Assembly (NCBI GenBank): GCA_022410635.1
Contig: JAJVDF010000229.1
Span: 297,393-361,392, forward strand
Source of the DNA: Tretioscincus oriximinensis
Lineage: Eukaryota; Chordata; Lepidosauria; Squamata; Gymnophthalmidae
DNA: 64,000 bases
Direction of reading: 5' to 3'
Below the pieces are notes generated by a model. It did not search any database and had not been told where the DNA came from. It saw nothing but the letters and a program-made list of their open reading frames with translations. The position numbers and the translations under genes are program-made. This document shows positions 48,784-57,760 of the stretch, piece after piece. How positions within the stretch are numbered: the first letter of the stretch is position 1; each line of letters starts with the position of its first letter.

Positions 48784-49384
48784 CCTTTAAAATGTTCGTT
48801 TTCACTGCAGAAGAAAAGCAATTTGCCGAAGTGCCTGGAGTCTCCATTCTGCAATCCCCAGCTGAGTCCAGCTGTCAAACATTAAAATAGTGCCACATTA
48901 CTAATGCTAGAATACCCACGCCCACGCCAACAGGGACCCCCTGGATGTAGTCTGTATCCCTTGACCCTCTTTGCCAAGGCCACTTGGTTTTGTTAAGCCC
49001 ATTTTCCTGCCCTTTGGAAGACAATTCCTGGGTCTCCCAAAAACGACTCTGGGGGAGTCCAGCACGGATGGGACCTGGGGAAACTCAGCAAGGACCCCCC
49101 CCCCCCCGTTTTCGCGTTCCCTAGCCCTAGGCTTTCTCTCCCTGCTTTCTCTCCTTGCTGTGCCTCTCCCAAGCTCTTACGCCCTTTACGCAGGGGCGAC
49201 GCGACCCTGGAGCGAGGGAGAAAAGCACCAAACCATCCGCTTCGCCCCAGACAACAGCAGCAGCCCCTGGAACCGTAGAAAGGCGCAAGTTGGACGCCCC
49301 TGTGGATGTTTTGGCTTCGACTGTGTGTTTGGCGCTGAATGAATCAAGAACCACCGCGCCCCCTCAGCAGCCTCCCCATGGCCC

Positions 49385-49920
49385 TAGGCTGAGCTTTCTT
49401 TCTCTTTCTTGTCCTTTCTTCTTTCTTTCATTTATTTCCCCCCCCTCTCTTTTATTCTCTTTTTCTGTCGCCTTCATTCTGTCTTTCATTCTCTTTTCTC
49501 TCTCTTTCGCTCCCTTTTTATTCTCTTAATCTCTTTCATTTCCTCCCTCTGTCTTTCCCCTCTGCTCTCTTTTATTCTCTCTCGTTCTCTTTCATGCTCT
49601 CTTTTATTCTCTCTCGTTCTCTCTGTCGTTTGTTCTTTTTCGTTTACTCTTTCCCATTCTCTCTCTGTTTTCCCCTCCCTTTTTATTCTCTCTCTCTGAC
49701 TCTTTCATTTCCCTCTCTTTCTTCCCCCTCTCTTTTTCTGTCTTTCATTCCCTCTCGTTCTCTCTTTCATTCACTCTTTCCTCTNTCTCTTCCTCCCTCC
49801 CTTTTTATTCACTTTCTCCATCTTTTTTATTTCCCCTTGTTCTCTCTTCCCCTCCTTCTTCCATTCTCTCTTTCCCTGTCTTTCATTCTCTTTCCCTCCC
49901 TTTATCCTTCTGCTCTTCTT
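49385..49920. repeat. C/T-rich tract upstream of EN2
   Basis: About 530 bases almost free of A and G on this strand (TTCTCTCTC, CCTCCCTTTT). It gives Ser/Leu/Phe/Pro-rich artefact frames. Such mirror-type pyrimidine tracts can form triplex DNA. Confidence 0.9.
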
Positions 49921-50463
49921 CTACGGCCGTTCAAGGACATCTACAAACTAGCAGCGCTCCCAGCCGCTCCCAGCAGCCGCGTGGAGTTTGGATGCGGATG
50001 GCTGAAAGCCAAGAAGCAAAGGACAAGGAAGGGAATAAGCTGCTTGGAACCAGGGTCAAAAATATTCTTTTCAGGACAACGAAAAATCTCTGATCCAACA
50101 TTTAGTTCGCGGTCAGTAGAATTAAAAGAAAGTCAAGAGAGGGGAGAACTTGGAAAATAGGGATGCTACATCTCTTCCCCAATGATTTTTTTTTTTAAAA
50201 AATGCCAAGATTTGACTGTTTTGATTAAAAGTGCTGGAGGGGAAGGAAAGCCCCCTGTCCTGCCGCCTGTCAGCGGGAAACCTCTCTGTTTAATATTGTT
50301 TTTGAAGGTGGAATAAATGATCAAAGGCTTCTGTCCGGTTTGCAGCTGAATGATTCAATTACCATACCGACCGCCTCGTGAATGCAGCGCAAGGGCGACT
50401 TTCGAAGCATCCCGGTGCAGGGAGCCAGTTTAGAAACAACCAAATAAGCAAACGGACCTGGAA

Positions 50464-50546
50464 ACACACACACACACACACCCTCGCCGAACGCCTGGCG
50501 CCTTTTCCTGCAGGCAGGGCTTTGGGGGTTATAAAAGGCAAGCGAT

Positions 50547-50578
<32 letters not shown>
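50464..50578. promoter_or_regulatory. (AC)n ... TATAAAAG ... (GT)n block upstream of EN2
   Basis: An AC dinucleotide run (50464-50481) and a GT run (50550-50578) lie about 70 bases apart and are complementary. Between them is GGGGGTTATAAAAGGCAAG, with a consensus TATAAAAG at 50530-50537. It could be an upstream alternative promoter of EN2 or chance in a Z-DNA-prone block. Confidence 0.35.
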
Positions 50579-50580
<2 letters not shown>

Positions 50581-50999
50581 CTGCAAGGGGGAACATTTAG
50601 CAGGAGAAGAAAGATCCAGAAATACTCATCTAAAATTAACTGCTTCTGATTCTTTCTCTCGCGCGCTCTACCCCCCCCCCCCCGGCCAATAAATGGGTTG
50701 CGCGCACAGACACACACAGTCCCTTTGTATGGCGCTCTTGAATTTAATATCGTTTATGCATTTTGCAAGGAATTGTGGGATTTCGCTCCTCTCTCCCTCC
50801 CCCTCCCAACGCCGATTGTAAACAAAACGATTTATTTTATTATTTGTTTTTAAAAAAGAAATACGCCCTGGAGTGGAAGCCCTGGCGCAGAAAAAGACAC
50901 AGGAGGAAGCAGATCGGCAACGCAGCAAGGGGCGACGAGTCTGTCGCGTATTGAAAGGGCGAAGGTATTTTTGCGTTGCCTTTTTTCCCCGGGAAAAGA

Positions 51000-52082
51000 A
51001 AAGGCTTCCCAGAAGAGAGGCGCTGTAGCTTTAAAAGTGGGGAGGGGAGGGGGGCGCGGGGAGGAGGAAGAGGAGGAGGAGGAGGAGGGGGGGACGCCTG
51101 TCATTTACGGCAGTGCTACAGTATCACCTGCGGGAAAGGCTCTGCTGCCATTGGTCAAAGGCACGTGTCTAGGATCCCAGCCTTGCAACGTCACTCGAGG
51201 AGTCCTGTTAAAAATAAGAACAAAAATGCAGAGTGAAAGTATTTTCAGGTTTCCGTTTAAGTGGCTTCTAAATTCTCGCCCAGCGGTGCCGGGAGCCCGG
51301 AGAGCGAGAGAGGGAAAGAGCGAGAGGGAAGAGAGGGAGAGACCCGACCCTCCTCCTCCTCCACTCCGACTGGGAATACCGGACTCTGCCCACCCACCGC
51401 CCCCACCGGCCCCATAAAGATCGCCCGTGACGCTCCAGACGCCCGTGTGGGTTTGAAGCCTGCGCTTGCTTTGCGCGCCACACAGAGAGAGGCGGGAGAG
51501 ACTTTTGGCTTCCTTCCCCCCACCCCCCCCGACCCCAACCCAGCAGCTCCGCTTGGATTGACTTGGTTCCCCCTCCGGTTGAGGGATCGCCGCCACCCCC
51601 CACCCCCCTTGCAAGGAAGGCGCTGCCTGCTCTGCTCTGGGCGCCCGGGGGCTGCTGGGCTGGCGGGTGGGGCCCGGGGGTGGCCGGGGAAAGTCTTCAG
51701 GATGAACCCACCGCGGGCCAAAGGACGCAGGAGGGGGTTGCAGCGGGCGCAGGACTGAGCGAGCGGTGCCTAGAAAGGGGCAGCAGAAGGAGGGACCAAC
51801 AACGGGGGAGCAGGAAGGAGAAGGAGCGAGGTGACGAAGCGCGCACACACGCGCACACCCCTGTCCAGGGAGCGCCAAATAAGAACAGGTTGCATTTGCC
51901 TGTTTTCGCCCTTTTTTTAATTTTTTCTCGTTGTGGAACAAATCCCGGATTTGGATTGCTCGGCGGAAAGAGGCATCGCGGGGCCCGCGCGGGGACCTCT
52001 TCGCCCGGACAGCCCGGAAGCTCGTGCAGACAAAAGGGGGAGGAGGAGGAGGAGGGCAATATTTGGGGACTCCGTGGGTAGC
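51000..52082 (+). promoter_or_regulatory. EN2: EN2 CpG-rich promoter and 5-prime UTR region
   Basis: CpG- and GC-rich sequence directly upstream of the EN2 ATG, expected to hold the transcription start. Visible motifs: an inverted CCAAT box (ATTGG, 51150-51154), a palindromic E-box CACGTG (51162-51167), a CRE-like ACGTCA (51188-51193) and a TATA-like CATAAAG (51413-51419). The first three cluster within 45 bp, as in a proximal promoter. The exact start site cannot be read from sequence. An alternative consensus TATAAAAG lies further up at 50530. Confidence 0.6.
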
Positions 52083-52743
52083 ATGGAGGAGAAGGAGCAG
52101 CAGCCACCGCAGCGCCCCGGAGAGGAAGAAGGCGCCGCCGCCCAGCCGCCGCCTCCGCCGCCAGAGGAGTCCAGCAGCGGCGGCAGCAGCGGCAGCGGCA
52201 GCGACGGGGAGCCGAACCGGCGGCGGCGGGCGATGCACCACCACCACCACCTGCCCCGGGGGCTCCTGCCGCAGGAGCCCGGCAACCAGCACCACCGGCA
52301 CCCGCCTCCGCACCCGCCTCCGCACCGGGTCACCAACTTTTTCATCGACAACATCCTGCGCCCGGAGTTTGGGCGGAGGAAAGGCGGCGCCGGCAGCAGC
52401 CCCGACGACCGGCAGCAGCAGCAGCAGCAGCAGCATCTCCTGGCCGCCCGCAGCTCCCCCTCGGCGCCGGCCTCCGCTCCCCCTGCCGAAGGAGGCGCCG
52501 GCGGGGACGGCAAGGCGCTGGCCCCGGCGGCGGCCAGGAAAGGAGGCGGCGGCGACTCGGGCGCCCTGGACGGCGGCGGCTTGAAGTCTCGCGGCGGGGG
52601 CGGCGGAGGCACCGGCGGCGGGGGCGATTTGTCGCTGAGCTCCGACTCGGACAGTTCCCAGGCCAGCTCCGTCCCCAGCGGGCAGCCGATGCTCTGGCCC
52701 GCCTGGGTCTATTGCACCCGCTACTCGGACAGGCCTTCGTCAG
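52083..52743 (+). CDS. EN2: engrailed-2 homeobox protein, exon 1 (N-terminal regulatory half)
   Basis: First coding exon, residues 1-220 plus the first base of codon 221. Engrailed-2 is a nuclear homeodomain transcription factor, mainly a repressor, that patterns the midbrain-hindbrain boundary and cerebellum. Visible in order: an acidic, Gln/Pro-rich start; a His/Pro-rich stretch (about 52-82); the EH1 Groucho-binding region around [14 protein letters not shown] (84-97); a Gln run (111-117); a Gly-rich stretch (171-181); an acidic serine block ([10 protein letters not shown], 183-192); and the EH2/PBX-contact segment [16 protein letters not shown] (201-216). The start was chosen at ATG 52083 because it has A at -3 and G at +4 and begins MEE as in other EN2 proteins. 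The frame stays open upstream to a GTG at 51933, but with no in-frame ATG. The exon ends at a CAG|GTAAGG donor. Total predicted length is 325 residues, close to the mammalian length of about 333. The low-complexity stretches are lineage-specific; the EH motifs are conserved. Confidence 0.95.
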
Positions 52744-53287
52744 GTAAGGGGCTCCGCTGACCCCCTCCGCGATCCGCTGGGGTGGGTGGGCCGGCGGGGA
52801 CTTCCGTGCCCGGGGCTTCCGCAAAATGTCCGTCGTAACTGGGTCGGTAAAAGGTGGAAATACGGTGCGCAAAGCCGAGCATACAATGAAAGGACCGAGT
52901 AATATTTAGTAGTGGAGGGTCCTGAAATCTTGCAAGGCAAAACCTCCAACCCGGGGAAGTAGCGAGGCGGCTTTTCCCATCCATGGTCAACACAAAGCCC
53001 CCGCGCTTGACAGTGGGCAGCAAGCAAGCGAAGAGGGCGAGGGGGGCTGTAAACAGACAAGGCGCTGGGCCTGCCTGCTTCCCTTTCTTCCCCTCTTTAT
53101 TTCCCCCTTGTGCCCTGAAAAGAAGAAAAGGCGGCAGTAGGGGAGACAAGGGGGCCCCTTGTTTTTGTGGGCAGCAAAGCCTACCTTGGGGAAGGCCAAA
53201 AGCAGGGAGCTAAAATCCAGCCTCTGCGGTGGGCGGCTTGGCTCCTTCGAAACAGGCCTCGCGCTGATGCCGCCTTTGGCTTTAAAA

Positions 53288-53436
53288 GGCTGCACCCGCA
53301 CATCACTTGCTTATTCCAGTACAGTTGGGTAGCCCCAAAGAAAGCACAGCTATTCTGGAATAAACCAATCCGCACGATGCTTTATTGTGGAATAGGCAGC
53401 TACAGCGGAGTTAATAAGTGATGTGTGGATGCAGCC
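53288..53436. mobile_element. family B palindromic MITE in EN2 intron
   Basis: Left end GGCTGCACCCGCACATCACT and right end AGTGATGTGTGGATGCAGCC pair well. The internal TATTCCAG/CTGGAATA and TATTGTGGAATA blocks match other family B copies. It lies about 550 bases inside the intron. Confidence 0.85.
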
Positions 53437-54189
53437 TTTGTGTTTTGGTTTCTTCTCCCCTCCCCAGTTGCGCGGGGCGCTTCCAAAAGGCCCCATAAGT
53501 TGGAGGTCCTGGTGGGCTGTGTGGAAAGAGGAACTGGGGCGTGTATGCAAAAGGGTTCAGAGGACCCCCCCCCTTTTGCCATTTGGCGCCCTTCTCCGAG
53601 CAGGGTTTCATTTTTATTTCCAAAGATATCCCTTTGCAGACTCCCCATCATACATTTTAAAGTAGTCCAATATCTCATAAGGTTCCCAGATTTTCGGTTG
53701 CATTTATTTTGTTGTCCTATTATTTCAAAGGACTTTCTGTCGTTTCCCGATCATATTCCCGACTGATTCGAAACGGATCCCATTGTTCTCCACCAGAACT
53801 CTCCTTTGTTAATATTTAATTATCACCATAGGACCCTCCAAGGAAATGCGTGAAAGTTGAACATTTTCCACGCAGGGTCTGTTTCCCATAAACAATATAC
53901 CGTGCAGGCAATTCTCTCGTGCCGGTGATGCAAAACGCACCAGGAAAGTGCCCAAGTTGTAAGGAAATGTGACTGTTCCATTTCTCCTAGAAGAAATAAA
54001 CATTGCTCGGTCCATCTTTTAGGGGACGCGTGTTTCCGTGTCTGCAGTCCCCGCTTTTAAGAGGAAAACAAGTCAGGCCCCTGCAGGGTTTTTTTTTTAA
54101 AGCGTTGCATAGCTGGCGTAAGAAAGGATTAATTGAGCAACGGAAACTCCATAGGAATGAGAATTAAACGCCTAAATTCATTTTTTAAA

Positions 54190-54222
54190 TATATATTTTA
54201 TATATATATATATATATATATG
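54190..54222. repeat. (TA)n microsatellite in EN2 intron
   Basis: Two short TA-rich runs (ATATATATTTTATATATA...) totalling about 33 bases. Confidence 0.85.
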
Positions 54223-54720
54223 ATGGAGGTCAAGAGTGGGAGGGAGATTCGCCTTCTCTACGTCGAAACTAATGGCAGCGTCCGTTCCTCTTGCTTAGTG
54301 TCGCGTATGTTTTGTATAAATTAGGCTGCTGTTATTATGATGAGGAATATAACTAGGGGCTTCCTAGTTGTGCTCTTGAGAGGAAACTTCCTCCCTGAGG
54401 GCCTGGAGGTTTTCTGAGGCGCCTGAGTCCCCCTCAGAGCCTGCAATTGTGAAGGAGGAGGAGGAAGGCCGCAGAGCCGCCTGCCTCCCGTAGGCGTCGT
54501 TGACTGGCTTCAGAGGCCTTTGGCCTGCGAAGACAAGCAAGGGCCCAGTGCCAGGTCGTCTCGAGTGCCGCCGAGGGTCCTCCGGCTGGGCTGCCCGGCG
54601 GCTCCTCCAGTGAGGCGGCAGTGTCGGCGGTCATCAGCGGCCCTCCTCCGCCTCGCCCCAGCCAGCAGCCCCTCAGCGCGGGCGGCACTTTACGCCAGAG
54701 GCGCTTCCTCAGGCCTTGAC

Positions 54721-54827
54721 ACTGAGCCTCGGTGTGGGTTGTAGCTCGTGGGAGAACTTGCCCATCCACATGCCCGCGTAGTCAGTGTAGACGGCAGGCT
54801 CCTATTCCGTGATAAGGCTCCGTGGGA
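54721..54827. mobile_element. family A MITE fragment in EN2 intron
   Basis: Keeps CCCATCCACATGCC, GTGTAGACGGCAGGCTCCTA and GATAAGGCTCCGTG, but the central palindrome has been deleted, so the hairpin is mostly gone. Confidence 0.6.
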
Positions 54828-55849
54828 CAAGCCCAGCCAGTGGGGCAGCGAGACTCTCGGGGGCGCGGGGCAGATAAACGAAATGGGACCCCAGGAACCT
54901 TCAACGTTTTTTAAATGTGTGTTTTACAAACCGCCAGGCCGCCTTGGCGTGTGGCCGACCCTGGGGCACTGCCCCGCCTTGCCCTGCGAAGGAGGCCGGT
55001 TCGGGTAGCGTTGCCGCCGGGGAACGTGTGGTGGGGGCGACCGAGGCTTCGTTCTTCGGGCCTCTGCGGCCTGCCGTGGCTGGCAGGGGGGACACGCAGA
55101 ACGTGACGGGAAGATGGAGCCTCTGCTCCGTCCTCCTCGCCGTCTGAGGAGGGGAACAAAGAGGAAGCGGCACCCACAGGGGCCCAGGCAAGGTGGCGGC
55201 GCCGCCGGGGGAGGGGGGAGGCCGCTTCAGGGCTCCCTTGGATCCCTCGGCGGTAGCGGCGACGGAGGTTTCCTCTTCCGAGGAGCCTTGTGGGCCCTGG
55301 CGGCGGCCCTGGTTCTCTTCCTGGGGAGACCCGGAGAAGCCGCTGCCAGCCCCCGTCTCCCCCGCCCGCCCGCCCGCCACACATCGTGAACTTGCCACAC
55401 CGTGTGTGTGCGGGGTGTGCGGTGCGCGCCAGGGCCCGGCTGATTGACGTCTTTCCCCGCGTCAGGGCGAGAGGAGCCCCCTTGCGGCGTGCCGGAGGTG
55501 TCCTTGGCCGGGCCCCGCCTCCTCCTCCTCCAGCCCACCGCCCAGGCCCGCCCCCCGCCGCCTCTTTCTGGCCAGCGAGAGGCTCGGCCGCGTGTGCGCG
55601 CGCGAGGATGGGGCGGCGGGGGAGGCAGCAGGGAGGCCCCAAAACCCGGAGCTGCGAAGTGAGCGCGCCTGGCAGGGGGCGGCGGCCAAGGAAGAAGGGG
55701 GGGGGGGTGTCCCGGGAAGCCCGAGGCGACGCAGGGGGATCCTGGACTTGCGGCCTTGGAGGGGCAGAAAACGCGGCAGCTCGAGCCCCTGGGTGGGAGG
55801 GAGGGAGGGAGGCGAGAATCACCTTTCCGCTTTTGCTCCCCCGTCTCTT

Positions 55850-56560
55850 TCTCCGCCTTCCTCTTTTTCCTCTCCCTTCTCCCTTCTCCCTCCTTCCCTT
55901 CTCCTTTCTTCCTCGCTTTTCCCCCCTCCCTTTCTCCTTCTCTCTCCCTTCTTCCTGCTTCCTCCTTCCCTCTTTTTCCCTCCTCTTTTTCCTCTCCCTT
56001 CTCCCTTCTCCTTCCCTTCTCCTTTCTTCCTCNNNNNNNNNNNNNNNNNNNNNNNNNNNNNNNNNNNNNNNNNNNNNNNNNNNNNNNNNNNNNNNNNNNN
56101 NNNNNNNNNNNNNNNNNNNNNNNNNNNNNNNNNNNNNNNNNNNNNNNNNNNNNNNNNNNNNNNNNNNNNNNNNNNNNNNNNNNNNNNNNNNNNNNNNNNN
56201 NNNNNNNNNNNNNNNNNNNNNNNNNNNNNNNNNNNNNNNNNNNNNNNNNNNNNNNNNNNNNNNNNNNNNNNNNNNNNNNNNNNNNNNNNNNNNNNNNNNN
56301 NNNNNNNNNNNNNNNNNNNNNNNNNNNNNNNNNNNNNNNNNNNNNNNNNNNNNNNNNNNNNNNNNNNNNNNNNNNNNNNNNNNNNNNNNNNNNNNNNNNN
56401 NNNNNNNNNNNNNNNNNNNNNNNNNNNNNNNNNNNNNNNNNNNNNNNNNNNNNNNNNNNNNNNNNNNNNNNNNNNNNNNNNNNNNNNNNNNNNNNNNNNN
56501 CCCTTCCTCCTTTCCTCCCTCCTCTCCCTGCGCCCTGCTAATTAAATTACGCCCCCGCCG
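55850..56560. repeat. C/T-rich tract with assembly gap in EN2 intron
   Basis: CTTCCCTTCTCC-type sequence runs into 468 unresolved bases (56033-56500) and continues after it. The gap is therefore probably more of the same tract, and its true length is unknown. The exon 2 acceptor follows about 90 bases later. Confidence 0.85.
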
Positions 56561-56652
56561 GCCGAGGCCCCTCCCGGGCTCCCTTCCAAAGCGTCCCGCC
56601 AGCCGCACTCACCGCCTCTCCCTTCTGTCTCTCCCGCCCGGCCCCCCCGCAG

Positions 56653-56969
56653 GCCCCCGGTCCCGCAAGCCAAAGAAGAAGAACCCCAACAAGGAGGACA
56701 AGCGGCCGCGCACCGCCTTCACCGCCGAGCAGCTGCAGCGGCTGAAAGCGGAGTTCCAGACCAACCGCTACCTGACGGAGCAGCGGCGGCAGAGCCTGGC
56801 GCAGGAGCTGGGCCTCAACGAGTCGCAGATCAAGATCTGGTTCCAGAACAAGCGCGCCAAGATCAAGAAGGCCACGGGCAACAAGAACTCCCTGGCGGTG
56901 CACCTCATGGCGCAAGGCCTCTACAACCACAGCACCGCCTCCAAGGACGGCAAGTCCGACAGCGAGTAG
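56653..56969 (+). CDS. EN2: engrailed-2 homeobox protein, exon 2 (homeodomain and C-terminus)
   Basis: Second and last coding exon. It follows a pyrimidine-rich acceptor ending GCAG and completes the split glycine codon 221. It encodes the EH3 linker ([14 protein letters not shown], about 222-235), the 60-residue homeodomain (236-295; Arg5, Phe8, Trp48, Phe49, Gln50 and Asn51 all present, recognition helix [16 protein letters not shown]) and the EH5 tail ending DGKSDSE with stop TAG at 56967. Gln50/Asn51 predict binding to TAATTA-type sites. The tail [18 protein letters not shown] and the SDSE end match EN2; EN1 reads differently here (LALQLMAQ and a DESE end), so the EN2 assignment is firm. 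No frameshift or missing residue is seen. The downstream sequence is GC-rich (CGGGCGGG repeats) for about 40 bases, then turns into the 3-prime UTR. Confidence 0.97.
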
Positions 56970-57094
56970 CCGGGCGGGCGGGCGGGCGGGCGGCGGGGCG
57001 AGCGGGCGGACGATCCAATGCAATAATGTAAGGCCAGGCGGAGACGAAGGGCCAGTGGATAAAAGACGATATACCAGCATCAAAGGCGCCTTGG

Positions 57095-57261
57095 GGCCCC
57101 GGAGCCCGACGCAGGGTCTGCACCTCTGGACAGGAACCTGCCATCCGCATGCTAGTGTAGACTATGGCAGGCCCCGAATGGGGCCTGCCATAGTCCACAC
57201 TGGCATGTGGATGGCCATACTCTGCCCAGAGATGCACCCCAGAATCAAGCTCAGCGGGGCC
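57095..57261. mobile_element. family A palindromic MITE in the EN2 3-prime UTR
   Basis: Copy of the palindromic family also present at 29913, 35907, 36798, 37705, 40819 and 42199. The ends are eroded (GGCCCC near 57095 and GGGGCC at 57256-57261), but the centre is intact. Arms 57141-57175 and 57180-57214 pair over 35 positions around a 4-base loop (GAAT), with 16 perfect pairs next to the loop. Being inside the predicted transcript, it would fold as an RNA hairpin. Confidence 0.85.
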
Positions 57262-57641
57262 AGGACCCTCGCCTGTTATTAGATACAATTCTGCAATATT
57301 CAGTGTATATATATAAATATAAATAAATCTATCTATATATATATAATTTACAGGTAAGGTGTTGTAAAGAAGGAAGAAAGTTCCAAAATACCTGATTATA
57401 AAATATTTTTTTTTGGTGGTTTTTGTTGTATGGGAAAATTTTGATGCTAACTTTATGGATGGTTTTTTTTTTTTTTTAAAAAAAGCTTAAGTTGCCTTTT
57501 CTTAAAAAAACAAAATAGACTTAAGCCCTGTTTTCAATGGACTGTTGGACACTGAATTTTTTTGACATTCAAAATAATTAAAGACAACCTTTGCTGAAGT
57601 CCAAAGATTTTTATTGCTGCATTTCACGAGACTGTGAACCG

Positions 57642-57647
57642 AATAAA
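57642..57647 (+). terminator. polyadenylation signal AATAAA (EN2, first candidate)
   Basis: Canonical AATAAA about 670 bases after the EN2 stop, followed within 30 bases by T/GT-rich sequence (TTATTTGTTC), the arrangement expected of a functional cleavage site. A second AATAAA follows at 57741. Confidence 0.55.
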
Positions 57648-57740
57648 ATAGCTCTCTTATTTGTTCTATGAGTTTTACTGCTTCCTTCCCCCTTCCCCAT
57701 TTTTCCTCAGATTTTGCCTTTGTGGGTAGCTGATATATGA

Positions 57741-57746
57741 AATAAA
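57741..57746 (+). terminator. polyadenylation signal AATAAA (EN2, second candidate)
   Basis: Canonical hexamer about 100 bases after the first candidate, in AT-rich DNA. It could be an alternative distal site of the EN2 transcript. Supported by position only. Confidence 0.35.
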
Positions 57747-57760
57747 AGATATTAATTTTC

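Larger units (their letters stand above)
52744..56652 (+). other. EN2: EN2 intron (phase 1) with assembly gap
   Basis: The only intron between EN2 coding exons: GTAAGG donor at 52744 and AG acceptor ending at 56652, about 3.9 kb including 468 unresolved bases. It holds a complete family B MITE (53288-53436), a (TA)n run (about 54190-54222), a broken family A MITE (54721-54827), a CpG-rich block (about 54470-55850) and a long C/T-rich tract interrupted by the gap. I see no coding exon inside. Open frames through the C/T tract and the N run are artefacts of composition and unresolved bases. Confidence 0.9.
56970..57760 (+). other. EN2: EN2 3-prime UTR (predicted)
   Basis: Non-coding continuation of the last exon. 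It begins with a [12 protein letters not shown] stretch, contains a family A MITE (57095-57261), then becomes AT-rich with TATATA/AAATAAAT stretches and T runs. It reaches AATAAA signals at 57642 and 57741. The length is inferred from the signals; distal sites further down are possible because the following DNA is also AT-rich. Confidence 0.6.

Noticed and set aside
49155..50160. Ser/Leu/Phe-rich frames upstream of EN2
   Set aside because: Translations of the C/T-rich tract at 49385-49920.
51933..52082. EN2 translation start at 51933
   Set aside because: The codon is GTG, not ATG; ATG 52083 has a strong context and matches the family start.
51105..52436. 443-codon minus-strand frame across the EN2 promoter and exon 1
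   Set aside because: Antisense shadow of GC-rich DNA; composed of Pro/Ala/Arg/Leu runs with no domain.
54911..56608. 565-codon minus-strand and 559-codon plus-strand frames spanning the gap
   Set aside because: Open only because the N run has no stop codons and the flanks are a purine/pyrimidine tract. The plus frame does contain exon 2, but its start is not real.
52083..56969. EN1 instead of EN2
   Set aside because: The C-terminal tail ([18 protein letters not shown], ending SDSE) and the N-terminal MEE start fit EN2, not EN1.
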